A DNA stretch of 64,000 nucleotides from Novosphingobium clariflavum. Its GTDB lineage: Bacteria; Pseudomonadota; Alphaproteobacteria; Sphingomonadales; Sphingomonadaceae. The position numbers were made by a program, and so were the translations under genes. Below, piece by piece: positions 52,446 to 60,856 of the stretch. The stretch spans positions 62,001 through 126,000 of the forward strand of contig NZ_JAPCWC010000011.1 of assembly GCF_026420865.1 (NCBI RefSeq), read 5' to 3'. The notes below the pieces were generated by a model. It saw nothing but the letters and a program-made list of their open reading frames with translations. It was not told the DNA's origin and did not search any database. Within the stretch, counting starts at the first letter, position 1. Each line of letters opens with the position of its first letter.

Positions 52446-53663
52446 TCAGGCGAAACCGCGCTCCAGCCAGTTCTGCGCCAGACCTGCCAGGAAGGCCGCG
52501 CCGCGCGGCAGCACGGATTCGTCGACCATCATCTTGGTCGAGTGGATGCCGCAGCAATGCTGCCAGTCCGCCCCCTCATGCGCCACACCAAGGAAGAACA
52601 TCGCGCCGGGCACCTTTTCCAGCACGTAGGCAAAGTCCTCCGCGCCCATGATCGGATCGGGCAGACGGCGGAACGCGCTCGGCCCGAACAGGGCCTGCGC
52701 CACGCCTTCCCCGAAAGTCACCGCGCGGGGATCACACATGGTCACCGGGAAGCCTTCGCGGATGATCACTTCCCCGGTGAGGCCGTGCGCCGCCGCGATG
52801 CCGGAGACGAGCCGAGGCAGTTCCTCCTTCAATCGCGCGCGGGTGTCCGCCGAAAGCGTGCGCATCGTGCCGGTGAGTTTGGCGCTGTCGGGAATGACGT
52901 TGTGGGCGCTGCCCGCCTCGATCTTCGCGATGGTCACCACGACCGGGTCGAACACGCTGTAACGACGCGCCACCATGGTCTGGATGGCCATCACGATCTC
53001 GCAGGCGACCGGCACCGGATCGGCCGTGTCATGTGGCATCGAGGCATGGCCGCCGCGCCCGGTGACGGTGATGCGCAGTTCGTCGGCCGCGGCCATCAGC
53101 GGCCCGGCGCGCCCGGCGACCAGACCATGCGGCGCATTGGGCATGATGTGCAGTGCGAAGGCCGCACCGGGCAGCGGGCGATCGAAGCCCTCGCCACCGA
53201 GCAGCCCGTCGTTCAGCATGAAACGAGCGCCGTGATGGCCTTCCTCGCCCGGCTGGAACATGAAGCGCACTTCGCCCTTCAGCCGCTCCGCCTGTCCCGC
53301 CAGGATCTCGGCCGCCCCCGCCAGCATGGCGACGTGGGTATCGTGGCCGCAGGCGTGCATCACCCCGGGAACGGTCGAGGCGAAGGGCAGCCCGGTTTCC
53401 TCCGGCATCGGCAGCGCGTCGGTATCGCCGCGCAGCAGGACCGTTCCTCCTTCTCCCGCACCGCCTTTCAGCGTGGCGACGAGACCGGTGGTCGAGGGCC
53501 CTTCGCGCCATTCGAGCGGCAGGTGAGCCAGTGCTGCGCGGATCTTGTCGCGCGTTTTCGGGTTGTGCAGCCCGATCTCGGGCTCGGCATGAACCGCACG
53601 GCGCAGGGCAACGATGCGGTCGGACAGACGGGAGGCTTCACGCGTCAGGAGATCAGCAGACAT
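52446..53663 (-). CDS. M20-family amidohydrolase (hippurate hydrolase-like)
   Basis: A 405-residue dinuclear metal hydrolase of N-acyl amino acids. Metal-binding motifs are HACGHDTHVAML, QPGEEGHHGA and the late His in CCGIHSTKM; the dimerisation domain starts near VTGRGGHASMPH. The ATG at 53663 fits homologues. It lies 50 bp downstream of the oxoprolinase-gene start on the same strand order, a plausible amide-catabolism neighbour. Confidence 0.92.
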   Translation of the reverse strand: MSADLLTREASRLSDRIVALRRAVHAEPEIGLHNPKTRDKIRAALAHLPLEWREGPSTTGLVATLKGGAGEGGTVLLRGDTDALPMPEETGLPFASTVPGVMHACGHDTHVAMLAGAAEILAGQAERLKGEVRFMFQPGEEGHHGARFMLNDGLLGGEGFDRPLPGAAFALHIMPNAPHGLVAGRAGPLMAAADELRITVTGRGGHASMPHDTADPVPVACEIVMAIQTMVARRYSVFDPVVVTIAKIEAGSAHNVIPDSAKLTGTMRTLSADTRARLKEELPRLVSGIAAAHGLTGEVIIREGFPVTMCDPRAVTFGEGVAQALFGPSAFRRLPDPIMGAEDFAYVLEKVPGAMFFLGVAHEGADWQHCCGIHSTKMMVDESVLPRGAAFLAGLAQNWLERGFA

Positions 53664-53682
53664 CCCGCCATGATACCGCAGG

Positions 53683-55077
53683 TTAGCCGGCTGTCGAGCC
53701 GGGTTCGCCCGCACCGGTTGCCGCCTCGGCCTCCGCTTGCGGGTCGATGATGCTGATCTGCTTGCGATCGATGAGGTTGAGCGTGTGCCACGCCATCGCC
53801 CCCATTGCGAGGTAGGAGACCGCGCCCGCCAGCGCCACGGCCCAGGCCGCGCCGCTGGGCCCGAGCGGAATGAAGAACACCATGCCCAGCGCCAGGGCGA
53901 CCACCGAAAGCAGGCGCGCGATCAGCGAGTGCTGCGCGCGGCCGGTGGAGTGCAGCACCGGCTCGAAAGCCACGCTGGCGAAATCGAAGCAGGCTCCCAC
54001 GGTCAGCGGCACGAGGATCGCCTCACCGCGCTCGAACACGTCGCCGCCGATGATCGCCAGCAGTTCCTTGCCGAGCAGGATCGCCACCGTCACCACGACG
54101 ACGCCGCCGATACCGGCGATCTTGCTGGTCTGCATCGCCAGCTTGCGGAACTCGTCGGCCTGCGAGGAGACGCGGGCGCGCGCCACTTCGGCGTAGACCG
54201 AGCGGGTCAGCAACGAGGACAGCTTGGTGAGCGCCTGCGACAGCTGCGAGGCCAGTCGGTAGAGACCCGCCGCCTTGGTGCCGACCCAGGCACCGACGAC
54301 CAGCAGCGGGCCGTTCTTGACCGCAGCATCCAGCGTCGAGCCGACATAGGTGACCATGAAGAAGCGGCCGATGCCGGGGTTTTCGGCCAGCGCCTGGCGC
54401 CATTGCAGCGCCGTGCGCCAATTCACCGCCGCGGGCGCGAGCCGGCGTGCCATGATCCAATAGAGCAGTGCCTCGAGCAGGTCGATCGCCGCCCAGGCGA
54501 ACAGGAAGCGACCCACCGTCGGCCCGGTCAGCCAGATCACCACGGCGGCGATCAGGCGCCCGGTGGGCACGATCGCCTCGACGTAGACCGCCATGTCGAA
54601 GCGGTGCAGCGCGCGCACGATCCCGGTCGGCGCCGAAACCAGCGCCCAGAGCGAGGCACAGCAGAACCAGAAGGCCACGTCCATGTACTGGGGATTGAGC
54701 TCCAGCATATGCGCAAAGCCGTAGATCAGGATCGCGGCAAGCCCGCAGCCCATGACCGCGCCCAGCGCATCGAGCACCCCGCACAGCATGCCGAGGCGCC
54801 CGAACTTGCCCCAGTCCTGGTTGTGGACATGCTCGCTGCCGTACCGCACGACTACCCGCCAGGTCTGGAAACCGGCAATCGCGATGAGCGCCTGCGCGGT
54901 GCCGAAGATCAGCGAGAAGTGCCCGAAGTCCTTGAGCCCCAGCGTACGCGTGAGGATGGCGAGATAACCGATGCCGCATACCGCGCCGAACCCCTTGCCG
55001 CCCAGCAACCAGGCGGTGTTCTGAAGGATCCGGCCCAGTGGAGAGCTGCTCTCTTTGGGTGGGCGTTTGGGAGACAT
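53683..55077 (-). CDS. Polysaccharide flippase (MOP superfamily, Wzx-like)
   Basis: A 464-residue protein with about twelve to fourteen membrane helices. The opening LGRILQNTAWLLGGKGFGAVC and TRTLGLKDFGHFSLIF are typical of polysaccharide-biosynthesis flippases. It would move lipid-linked glycans across the inner membrane. ATG 55077 is preferred; 55113 is in frame upstream. Divergent from the nucleotidyltransferase, so the two may form a surface-glycan unit. Confidence 0.85.
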   Translation of the reverse strand: MSPKRPPKESSSPLGRILQNTAWLLGGKGFGAVCGIGYLAILTRTLGLKDFGHFSLIFGTAQALIAIAGFQTWRVVVRYGSEHVHNQDWGKFGRLGMLCGVLDALGAVMGCGLAAILIYGFAHMLELNPQYMDVAFWFCCASLWALVSAPTGIVRALHRFDMAVYVEAIVPTGRLIAAVVIWLTGPTVGRFLFAWAAIDLLEALLYWIMARRLAPAAVNWRTALQWRQALAENPGIGRFFMVTYVGSTLDAAVKNGPLLVVGAWVGTKAAGLYRLASQLSQALTKLSSLLTRSVYAEVARARVSSQADEFRKLAMQTSKIAGIGGVVVVTVAILLGKELLAIIGGDVFERGEAILVPLTVGACFDFASVAFEPVLHSTGRAQHSLIARLLSVVALALGMVFFIPLGPSGAAWAVALAGAVSYLAMGAMAWHTLNLIDRKQISIIDPQAEAEAATGAGEPGSTAG

Positions 55078-55251
55078 TGAGCCTGCATTGGACGAGGGGA
55101 GGGCGACTTGCAAGCCAGTCGCCCAATCCCGATTGCCCTTGCATGAACGTCAACCGCGCAAACCGCGCAGGCTTGCCTGCCCCGGCCGCCACGCCGCACC
55201 TTTCCCTTTTGCGCCGCGATCACTAGATGCTGAGCCATCTCCCCCGTGAAC

Positions 55252-56025
55252 ATGAATGTGAACCCGATGATCGAACACGCCATTCTTCTCAGCGCCGGCC
55301 AGGGCTCGCGCCTGCTTCCGCTCACCGCCGAACGCCCCAAGTGCATGATCGACTTTTCCGGTCGCTCGCTGATCGAATGGCAGATCGAGATGCTCGCACG
55401 CGGCGGCGTCAAGCGCATCGACGTCGTCACCGGCTTCATGACCGACATGCTCGAAGACCATCTCCAGTCGATCAAGGACCCACGCGTCGAGATCACCGTG
55501 CGCTTCAACCCCTTCTTCAAGGTGGCGGACAACCTCGGTTCGTGCTGGATCGCCCGCGAGGCGATGCGCGGCGACTTCCTGATCCTCAACGGCGACACGC
55601 TGGTTTCGGAAGAGATCGTCCACAAGGTCCAGCAGGGCGCGACCGACAAGGACGGCAATCTCTGGCCGATCGCGGTCACCGTCGACGTCAAGCAGGACGG
55701 CTACGACAGCGACGACATGAAGGTGGAACGCACCGGTGACGGCCGTCTCGTCCACATCGGCAAGACGCTGACCGCCGAGCAGTCGAATTCCGAATCGATC
55801 GGCTTCCTCGCCTTCCGCGGCGAAGGGGCGGACCTGTTCCGCGAAACCGTACGCCAGGCGATGCGCACCCCCGAAGGCGTTCAGCACTGGTATCTCAAGG
55901 TGATCGATTCGATCGCGCCCACCGGCAAGGTCGGCACCAACTCGATCGAGGGCATGAACTGGGCCGAAGTCGACTTCCTCAACGACATCGAGATCGCGAC
56001 GAAGCTGACCGACACCTGGGCTTGA
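55252..56025 (+). CDS. Sugar-phosphate/choline-phosphate nucleotidyltransferase (LicC-like)
   Basis: A 257-residue single-domain NTP transferase. The nucleotide loop GQGSRLLPLTAERPK, IEWQIEMLARGG, DFLILNGDTLVSEE (metal-binding Asp) and the closing NWAEVDFLNDIEIA match the LicC/RmlA-like group. Produces an activated sugar or phosphocholine. Starts at GTG 55246, ATG 55252 or ATG 55267 are possible; homologues begin nearest to MIEHAILLSAG. Confidence 0.82.
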   Translation: MNVNPMIEHAILLSAGQGSRLLPLTAERPKCMIDFSGRSLIEWQIEMLARGGVKRIDVVTGFMTDMLEDHLQSIKDPRVEITVRFNPFFKVADNLGSCWIAREAMRGDFLILNGDTLVSEEIVHKVQQGATDKDGNLWPIAVTVDVKQDGYDSDDMKVERTGDGRLVHIGKTLTAEQSNSESIGFLAFRGEGADLFRETVRQAMRTPEGVQHWYLKVIDSIAPTGKVGTNSIEGMNWAEVDFLNDIEIATKLTDTWA

Positions 56026-56055
56026 ACAGGCCCTGATACCCGGCACCGGAAGCCG

Positions 56056-56085
56056 AAAAAAATGGGCGGTCCCGAAAGACCGCCC
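56056..56085. terminator. Hairpin terminator with A/T tract
   Basis: An 8-bp stem (56064-56071 with 56078-56085) and a 6-nt loop, preceded by seven A residues. On the minus strand it is followed by T7 and so is a good terminator for leftward transcription (from hemN or antisense to PilZ); for the plus-strand nucleotidyltransferase it lacks a T-run but is the only hairpin after its stop. Confidence 0.7.
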
Positions 56086-56178
56086 TGTAAGTTGGGGAGA
56101 AGCGGTTCGCACCATCCGCCGTGGCGGGTGGTGCAAGACCGGCAGGCATTTCTCTTGCAGGCATTGCGGATTTCGCCA

Positions 56179-56192
56179 TTGATCGCGGTCAA
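56179..56192 (+). promoter_or_regulatory. FNR/FixK-type box upstream of PilZ gene
   Basis: ttgatcgcggtcaa agrees with TTGATnnnnATCAA at 9 of 10 positions. A transcript starting about 41 bp from its centre (near 56227) would have a TATCGA -10-like hexamer at 56214 and run into the PilZ gene at 56265. FNR/FixK activators control cbb3 oxidase and hemN genes, which lie just downstream on the other strand. Confidence 0.55.
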
Positions 56193-56264
56193 ATTGGAGC
56201 GATGCTTTCGATTTATCGACCGCTGCTCTTAAAATCCGCGGCTCACCGCCGTCCTTGCGCGCCT

Positions 56265-56540
56265 ATGGACGCCCATCGTTTCAAGCCGACACCGGTCCCC
56301 CGCGCGCGCCGGCGTGGGCAGCTCACCCGCTTCACCCTGACCGACTCGCAAGGGCAACCGATCGAAGTGATCGTGCGCAACATCTCCGCGCGCGGGCTGA
56401 GCGCTGCCGCCTTGCGGGAGGCGCCCGCACTGAATGCAGTGGTGCGGGCACAGCTGGAGGATGGGCGCGAGCTGTGGGGCCTCGTGCGCTGGGCCGAGGG
56501 TAACCTGTTCGGCGTGGAGTTCGAAACGCCGGCGGCGTGA
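56265..56540 (+). CDS. PilZ-domain protein (c-di-GMP binding)
   Basis: A 91-residue stand-alone PilZ domain. The basic RARRRGQL start supplies the RxxxR-type motif and VRNISARGLSA the (D/N)xSxxG motif, both needed for c-di-GMP binding; the beta-barrel continues to GVEFETP. ATG 56265 was chosen from the domain start. It ends 3 bp from the convergent hemN stop. An FNR-like box lies 73-86 bp upstream. Confidence 0.85.
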   Translation: MDAHRFKPTPVPRARRRGQLTRFTLTDSQGQPIEVIVRNISARGLSAAALREAPALNAVVRAQLEDGRELWGLVRWAEGNLFGVEFETPAA

Positions 56541-56543
56541 AGG

Positions 56544-57857
56544 TCACACCGCCGAACTGAAGCGTCGCAGCGAATCCCTGCGATAGGGATCGAATCGCGC
56601 CGCGATCGAACGGGCATAAGGCAGGCCATCGGGCGCGATCACCAGATCGTCGCCATCCCCTTCGCAAAGGCCGGCGGCAAAATAGGGGGCGAGCATCGGC
56701 CAGGCCTCGCGCCGCAGGTCCTGGTCGATATGGGCGCGGCCACGGCACAACAGATCCTCGATCACCTTCCCGCGCCGCCGGTCCTCGGCGCCGCGCAGAA
56801 TGCCTCGGTCCGCACTCAGGCGGTCCTGCGACAGCATCATCCGATAGCGCCCGGTGTTCTTCTCGTTCTGCACCAGAAGCCCGGGGAAGCTGCTGATCGC
56901 CGAGGCCCCGAGCCCCACGAGGACCGGCGCCTGATCCTCGGTGAAGCCCTGGAAATTGCGGTGCAGCCGCCCCGACAGCGCGGCCTGCGCGATCGCATCG
57001 CCCGGCTTTGCGAAGTGATCGAAGCCGATCGGCACATACCCCGCCTCGACCAGGAAGAGGTAACCGAACGCCGCCATGGCAAAGCGCGCCTGCGCATCGG
57101 GCAGGTCGGCGGCATCGATCTTGCGCTGGCGCGCGATCAGGTGCGGCACATGGGCATATCCGAACAGGGCGATACGATCGGCACCCAGCGCAACCGTGCG
57201 CTCGAGCGAATCGCGCAGATCCGCAAGGGTCTGGCCGGGCAACCCGTACATCAGGTCGAAGTTGATCGAACCCACCCCCGCGCTGCGCAGCATCGCCGTG
57301 CCCGTCTCGATCATCGCGGCCGGCTGCACGCGGCCGATCGCCGTCTGGAGTGCGGGCGCAAAAGTCTGCACGCCCATGCTCGCGCGGCTGATGCCGACAG
57401 AGGCGATCACCTCGGCCCATTCCGGCGTCAGCGTGCGCGGGTCGAGCTCGATCGAGATGACCGGGCTGGATGCGGCAAAATGCAGCGTCAGCTCATCGAC
57501 GAGCCGCACGAAGGCAACTGGGGAGATCCCGTTGGGACTGCCTCCGCCAAAGGCGATGCGGGCGATCCGCGCGGTCTTGGGCAGCAGTTCGGAAACCAGC
57601 GCGATCTCGCGGTGCAGCGCATCGAGATAGCTCGCCACCCGGTCGGACAGATTGGCGACGCTGGTGTTGCAGCCGCAGTACCAGCAGATCTTCTCGCAGA
57701 AGGGGATGTGGACGTAGAGCGAGACTTCGCCCTTCGTCTCCTCCAGCGCGGAGACCAGTTGCGATGCTCCCACGCCCTCGCCGAACTCCGCAGCGGTGGG
57801 GAAGCTGGTGTAGCGCGGCACGGGAACGGCCAGCAATTCGGGATGATAGGTCCACAT
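56544..57857 (-). CDS. hemN: Oxygen-independent coproporphyrinogen III oxidase
   Basis: A 437-residue radical SAM enzyme converting coproporphyrinogen III to protoporphyrinogen IX without oxygen. The [4Fe-4S] motif is CEKICWYCGC (Cys54, 58, 61, and HemN-specific Cys63); GGGSPNGISP and GVQTFAP are further blocks. ATG 57857 is preferred over 57872. It follows the cco genes with a 32-bp gap and provides heme for the oxidase at low oxygen. Confidence 0.95.
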   Translation of the reverse strand: MWTYHPELLAVPVPRYTSFPTAAEFGEGVGASQLVSALEETKGEVSLYVHIPFCEKICWYCGCNTSVANLSDRVASYLDALHREIALVSELLPKTARIARIAFGGGSPNGISPVAFVRLVDELTLHFAASSPVISIELDPRTLTPEWAEVIASVGISRASMGVQTFAPALQTAIGRVQPAAMIETGTAMLRSAGVGSINFDLMYGLPGQTLADLRDSLERTVALGADRIALFGYAHVPHLIARQRKIDAADLPDAQARFAMAAFGYLFLVEAGYVPIGFDHFAKPGDAIAQAALSGRLHRNFQGFTEDQAPVLVGLGASAISSFPGLLVQNEKNTGRYRMMLSQDRLSADRGILRGAEDRRRGKVIEDLLCRGRAHIDQDLRREAWPMLAPYFAAGLCEGDGDDLVIAPDGLPYARSIAARFDPYRRDSLRRFSSAV

Positions 57858-57889
57858 GCAGGGGAGAATCACTCACCTGCCGGGAATCG

Positions 57890-58114
57890 TCATTGCGCTC
57901 GATCAAGACGCTTGCGCGAGGACCCGGTGTGGCAGCCCTTGGCGCAGCACGGGCCCTGCTGCGGTCCCGGCGGTGCATCGCCGGGCTGCACCGGGATCGA
58001 GGCCACACCGCCCCCGCACAGCGGCACGGCGAGCGCACGCGCCTCGGCCTCGAGCGGGCCGATCATGGCCGGCACCATGGCCAGCGTGCCGAACAGGGCC
58101 AGCGCCGCCTTCAC
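57890..58114 (-). CDS. Small exported-looking protein with CCxxGC motif after ccoS
   Basis: A 74-residue protein from a GTG that overlaps the ccoS stop (GTGA). The N terminus is a signal-like helix (ALALFGTLAMVPAMI), followed by PLCGGGVASIPVQPG and a C-terminal PCCAKGCHTGSSRKR. The Cys/His cluster could bind copper or heme; no characterised family is known to me. Its place in the operon points to oxidase assembly. Confidence 0.6.
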   Translation of the reverse strand: MKAALALFGTLAMVPAMIGPLEAEARALAVPLCGGGVASIPVQPGDAPPGPQQGPCCAKGCHTGSSRKRLDRAQ

Positions 58115-58272
58115 GGCGCCCCTTCCCCGTCGCTGTCCTCCTCGATCAGGATGCGCTGGGCGGCGCCGTCGAGATCCTCGAACTGGCCGCTGCGCATCGC
58201 CCAGAAGAACGTGCCGAGCCCGGCCAGCCCCATCGCCAGCGCCAGCGGGATCAGGACCCCGACAATGTTCAT
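58111..58272 (-). CDS. ccoS: cbb3 oxidase maturation protein CcoS
   Basis: A 53-residue single-span protein (membrane helix about 4-24, LIPLALAMGLAGLGTFFWAM; then SGQFEDLDGAAQRILIEED, the CcoS signature). Needed for copper/heme insertion into CcoN. It overlaps ccoI by 4 bp (ATGA). Confidence 0.92.
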   Translation of the reverse strand: MNIVGVLIPLALAMGLAGLGTFFWAMRSGQFEDLDGAAQRILIEEDSDGEGAP

Positions 58273-60404
58273 GCGCCCTCCTTCCCGGCACTGCGGGCGA
58301 GCCGCAGCGAGTTTCCGACCACCAGCAGCGAACTGGCCGACATCGCCAGCGCTGCCACCAGCGGGGTGACGAAACCGCCAATCGCCAGTGGCACCGCCAG
58401 CATGTTGTATAGCACCGCCATGGTGAAATTCTGCCGCACAATCGCCATCGTCCGCCGCGCCACCCGCACTGCCAGCGCCACCGGCATCAACCGCTCGCCC
58501 ACAAAGACCGCGTCGGCCGCCTGCTGGCTGACATCGCTGGCGCTGCCTGGCGCGATCGAGACATGGGCACCGGCCAGCGCCGGACCGTCGTTGAGCCCGT
58601 CGCCGACCATCAGCGGACGATGGTCCGAGGCCTTGCGGCGCTCCAGCAAGGCCAGTTTGCCCGCAGGATGCATCCCCGCCGCCGCGAAAAGGTGCAGTTC
58701 ACGCGCCACCGCCGCTACCGATTCGGGCCGGTCCCCGGAGGCGATCGAACAGGCCAGCCCCTGCCCGGAAAGCGCTGCCAGCGCCGCCTGCACGTCCGGG
58801 CGCAGCGGGTCGGCAAAAGCGATACGCGCCGCCTTGCCCGCGATCACCAGATCCGCGGCCAGCCCGGCGACTTCGCTTTCCGGCCGGAGCAGCGCCACCG
58901 GCCTGCCCTGGAAGCGCGCGCTCATGCCCTGCCCGGCGGTTTCCTCGACACCGTCAAGCACGGCCGGTTCGACGCCCTCTTCCCGCAGTGCCCGGGCAAG
59001 CCCCCGGCTCAGCGGGTGGCGGCTCTCCTGCGCCAGCGCCAGAGCGATCCGCCGCGCCTCCTCGCCAAGCCCCGACAGGTCCACCGGGCGCGGTTCCCCC
59101 AGCGTCAGGGTGCCGGTCTTGTCGAAGATCACCTCGTCGACTTCGGCCAGACGCTCCAGCGCCGAACCGTCCTTGATCAGCAGGCCCCGCTTCATCAGCG
59201 CACCGGCCGCCACGACTTGCGCGGCCGGCACCGCGAGGCCCAGCGCGCAAGGACAGGTGATGATCAGCACGGCGACCGCGATGAGCAGCGCCTGGTGGAG
59301 CCCCGCCCCCGCCAGCAGCCATCCGCAGAACGACAGGAAAGCGAGACTATGGACCGCCGGAGCATAGAGCCGCGCCGCCCGGTCGGCGATGCGCACGTAG
59401 CGCGAGCGCGACTGTCCCGCCTCGTCCATCAGCCGGGCAATGTCGGCCAGCGCGGTGTCGCGCGCCGCGGCAACCACCGTCAGCCGCACCGGATTGCCAA
59501 GGTTGACCATGCCCGCATGGACCAGATCGCCCGCCACCACCGGCCTCGGCGCACTCTCGCCGGTCAGCATCGCCGCATCGACCAGGGTGCGGCCTTCGAG
59601 CACGGTGCCATCGGCCGCCAGCGCCTCGCCGGCTGCCACCAGCATGACCATGCCGGGCACGATCCGTTCGGCCTCGACATATCGCGTCGCCCCGTCCGGC
59701 TGCACGATCTGCGCGCCGCGCCCCATCCGCCCCAGCAGCGCGGCGATCCCCGAGCGGGCCCGGCTGCGCATCATCGCGTCGAGCGCGCGGCCCGCGAGCA
59801 GGAAGAACAGCAGCATGACGGCGCCGTCGAAATAGGCATGCGGGCCGTTCGTCGCCGTCTCGTAGAGACTGAGCACGGTCGCCAGGACCACCCCGATCGA
59901 GATCGGCACGTCCATGTTGGTGCGCCGGTGGCGCAGCGCCATCAGCGCCGAGGCGAAGAAGGGCCGCCCGGCATAAGCGATCACCGGCACCGCGATCAGC
60001 GCCGAAAGCCAGTGGAACAGTGCCCGCGTCGGCGCATCCGCGCCCGACCAGACCGAGACCGAAAGCAGCATGATGTTCATCATGCCGAACCCGGCAACCG
60101 CAAGCGCCCGCAGGAGACTGCGGGTCTCCGCATCGTCGCGGGCGAGCGGATTGTCGGCGGCGCGTTCGGCCTCGAAGCCGAGCTTGCGCAGTTCGGCGAT
60201 GATCGCCTCGCCGGTCAGTTCCGGCGCATGGCTGACGGCGACCCGCTTGGCCGAGAAATTGACCCGCGCCGCCGCCACACCCGGCACTTGCGCCAGGCCG
60301 CGCTCGACTTTGCCGATGCAGCCCGCGCAGCGCATGCCGGGCACCGTGAAGCGGCTGTCGATACATGGCTCGGCGGCTTCCGGACGGCGCAGCGGCGCGT
60401 TCAT
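58269..60404 (-). CDS. ccoI: Copper-transporting P1B-type ATPase CcoI/FixI
   Basis: A 711-residue Cu+-exporting ATPase that supplies copper for cbb3 assembly. An N-terminal HMA domain (GMRCAGCIGKVE), the phosphatase loop LTGES, the membrane CPC motif (ITCPCALGLA), the phosphorylation site DKTGTLT and the hinge GDGLNDGPAL are in order, with eight membrane helices. The ATG at 60404 overlaps the ccoH stop; the frame is open further upstream within ccoG without similarity. Confidence 0.96.
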   Translation of the reverse strand: MNAPLRRPEAAEPCIDSRFTVPGMRCAGCIGKVERGLAQVPGVAAARVNFSAKRVAVSHAPELTGEAIIAELRKLGFEAERAADNPLARDDAETRSLLRALAVAGFGMMNIMLLSVSVWSGADAPTRALFHWLSALIAVPVIAYAGRPFFASALMALRHRRTNMDVPISIGVVLATVLSLYETATNGPHAYFDGAVMLLFFLLAGRALDAMMRSRARSGIAALLGRMGRGAQIVQPDGATRYVEAERIVPGMVMLVAAGEALAADGTVLEGRTLVDAAMLTGESAPRPVVAGDLVHAGMVNLGNPVRLTVVAAARDTALADIARLMDEAGQSRSRYVRIADRAARLYAPAVHSLAFLSFCGWLLAGAGLHQALLIAVAVLIITCPCALGLAVPAAQVVAAGALMKRGLLIKDGSALERLAEVDEVIFDKTGTLTLGEPRPVDLSGLGEEARRIALALAQESRHPLSRGLARALREEGVEPAVLDGVEETAGQGMSARFQGRPVALLRPESEVAGLAADLVIAGKAARIAFADPLRPDVQAALAALSGQGLACSIASGDRPESVAAVARELHLFAAAGMHPAGKLALLERRKASDHRPLMVGDGLNDGPALAGAHVSIAPGSASDVSQQAADAVFVGERLMPVALAVRVARRTMAIVRQNFTMAVLYNMLAVPLAIGGFVTPLVAALAMSASSLLVVGNSLRLARSAGKEGA

Positions 60405-60856
60405 GCCACCGGTTCCTCGACGCGCCAGCGGCGGCCATCGGCTTCGACCTCGAAGCGCAGCGTCCAGCGCCCGGCAGGCAGCACCTCCCGGCTCACGAAA
60501 CGCCCGCCGCCGTCGCCGCCGAAGGTCAGCGGGGTATCCGGCAAACGGCCGAGCGGATGCCGCGCCACGGCCTGCAGGCGCGCTCCTTCGGGAACCCCGC
60601 GCAGTTCGGCCCGCACATGGCCGTCGCCCATGCGCCGGGCCGCCAGCGTCCAGCCCAGCGCCTTCTCGCGCGCGGCTTCGTCCAGCCAGCGGTTGAAGTC
60701 CTGGCTGGCAACATAGGAATTCTCCACCACCTCGCCGCCGAAAGTCGAAAGCGCCAGATGCGCCATGGTGAAGTTGACCGCGATCACCACGCCGAACCCG
60801 GCGACGAGGATCGCCGCCATGTGCCGGCCGGTGAAAGGGGATGCGGGCGGGGTCAT
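60401..60856 (-). CDS. ccoH: FixH/CcoH family protein
   Basis: A 151-residue protein with one N-terminal membrane span (FTGRHMAAILVAGFGVVIAVNFTM, about 7-30) and a periplasmic beta domain (VENSYVASQDFNRWLDEA; WTLRFEVEADGRRW). The FixH signature is the NSYVASQxFN block. Required for cbb3 oxidase assembly or stability. Overlaps ccoG and ccoI by 4 bp. Confidence 0.93.
   Translation of the reverse strand: MTPPASPFTGRHMAAILVAGFGVVIAVNFTMAHLALSTFGGEVVENSYVASQDFNRWLDEAAREKALGWTLAARRMGDGHVRAELRGVPEGARLQAVARHPLGRLPDTPLTFGGDGGGRFVSREVLPAGRWTLRFEVEADGRRWRVEEPVA

Noticed and set aside
58563..60716. A 717-codon plus-strand open frame
   Set aside because: Antisense to ccoI, which has all P-type ATPase motifs.
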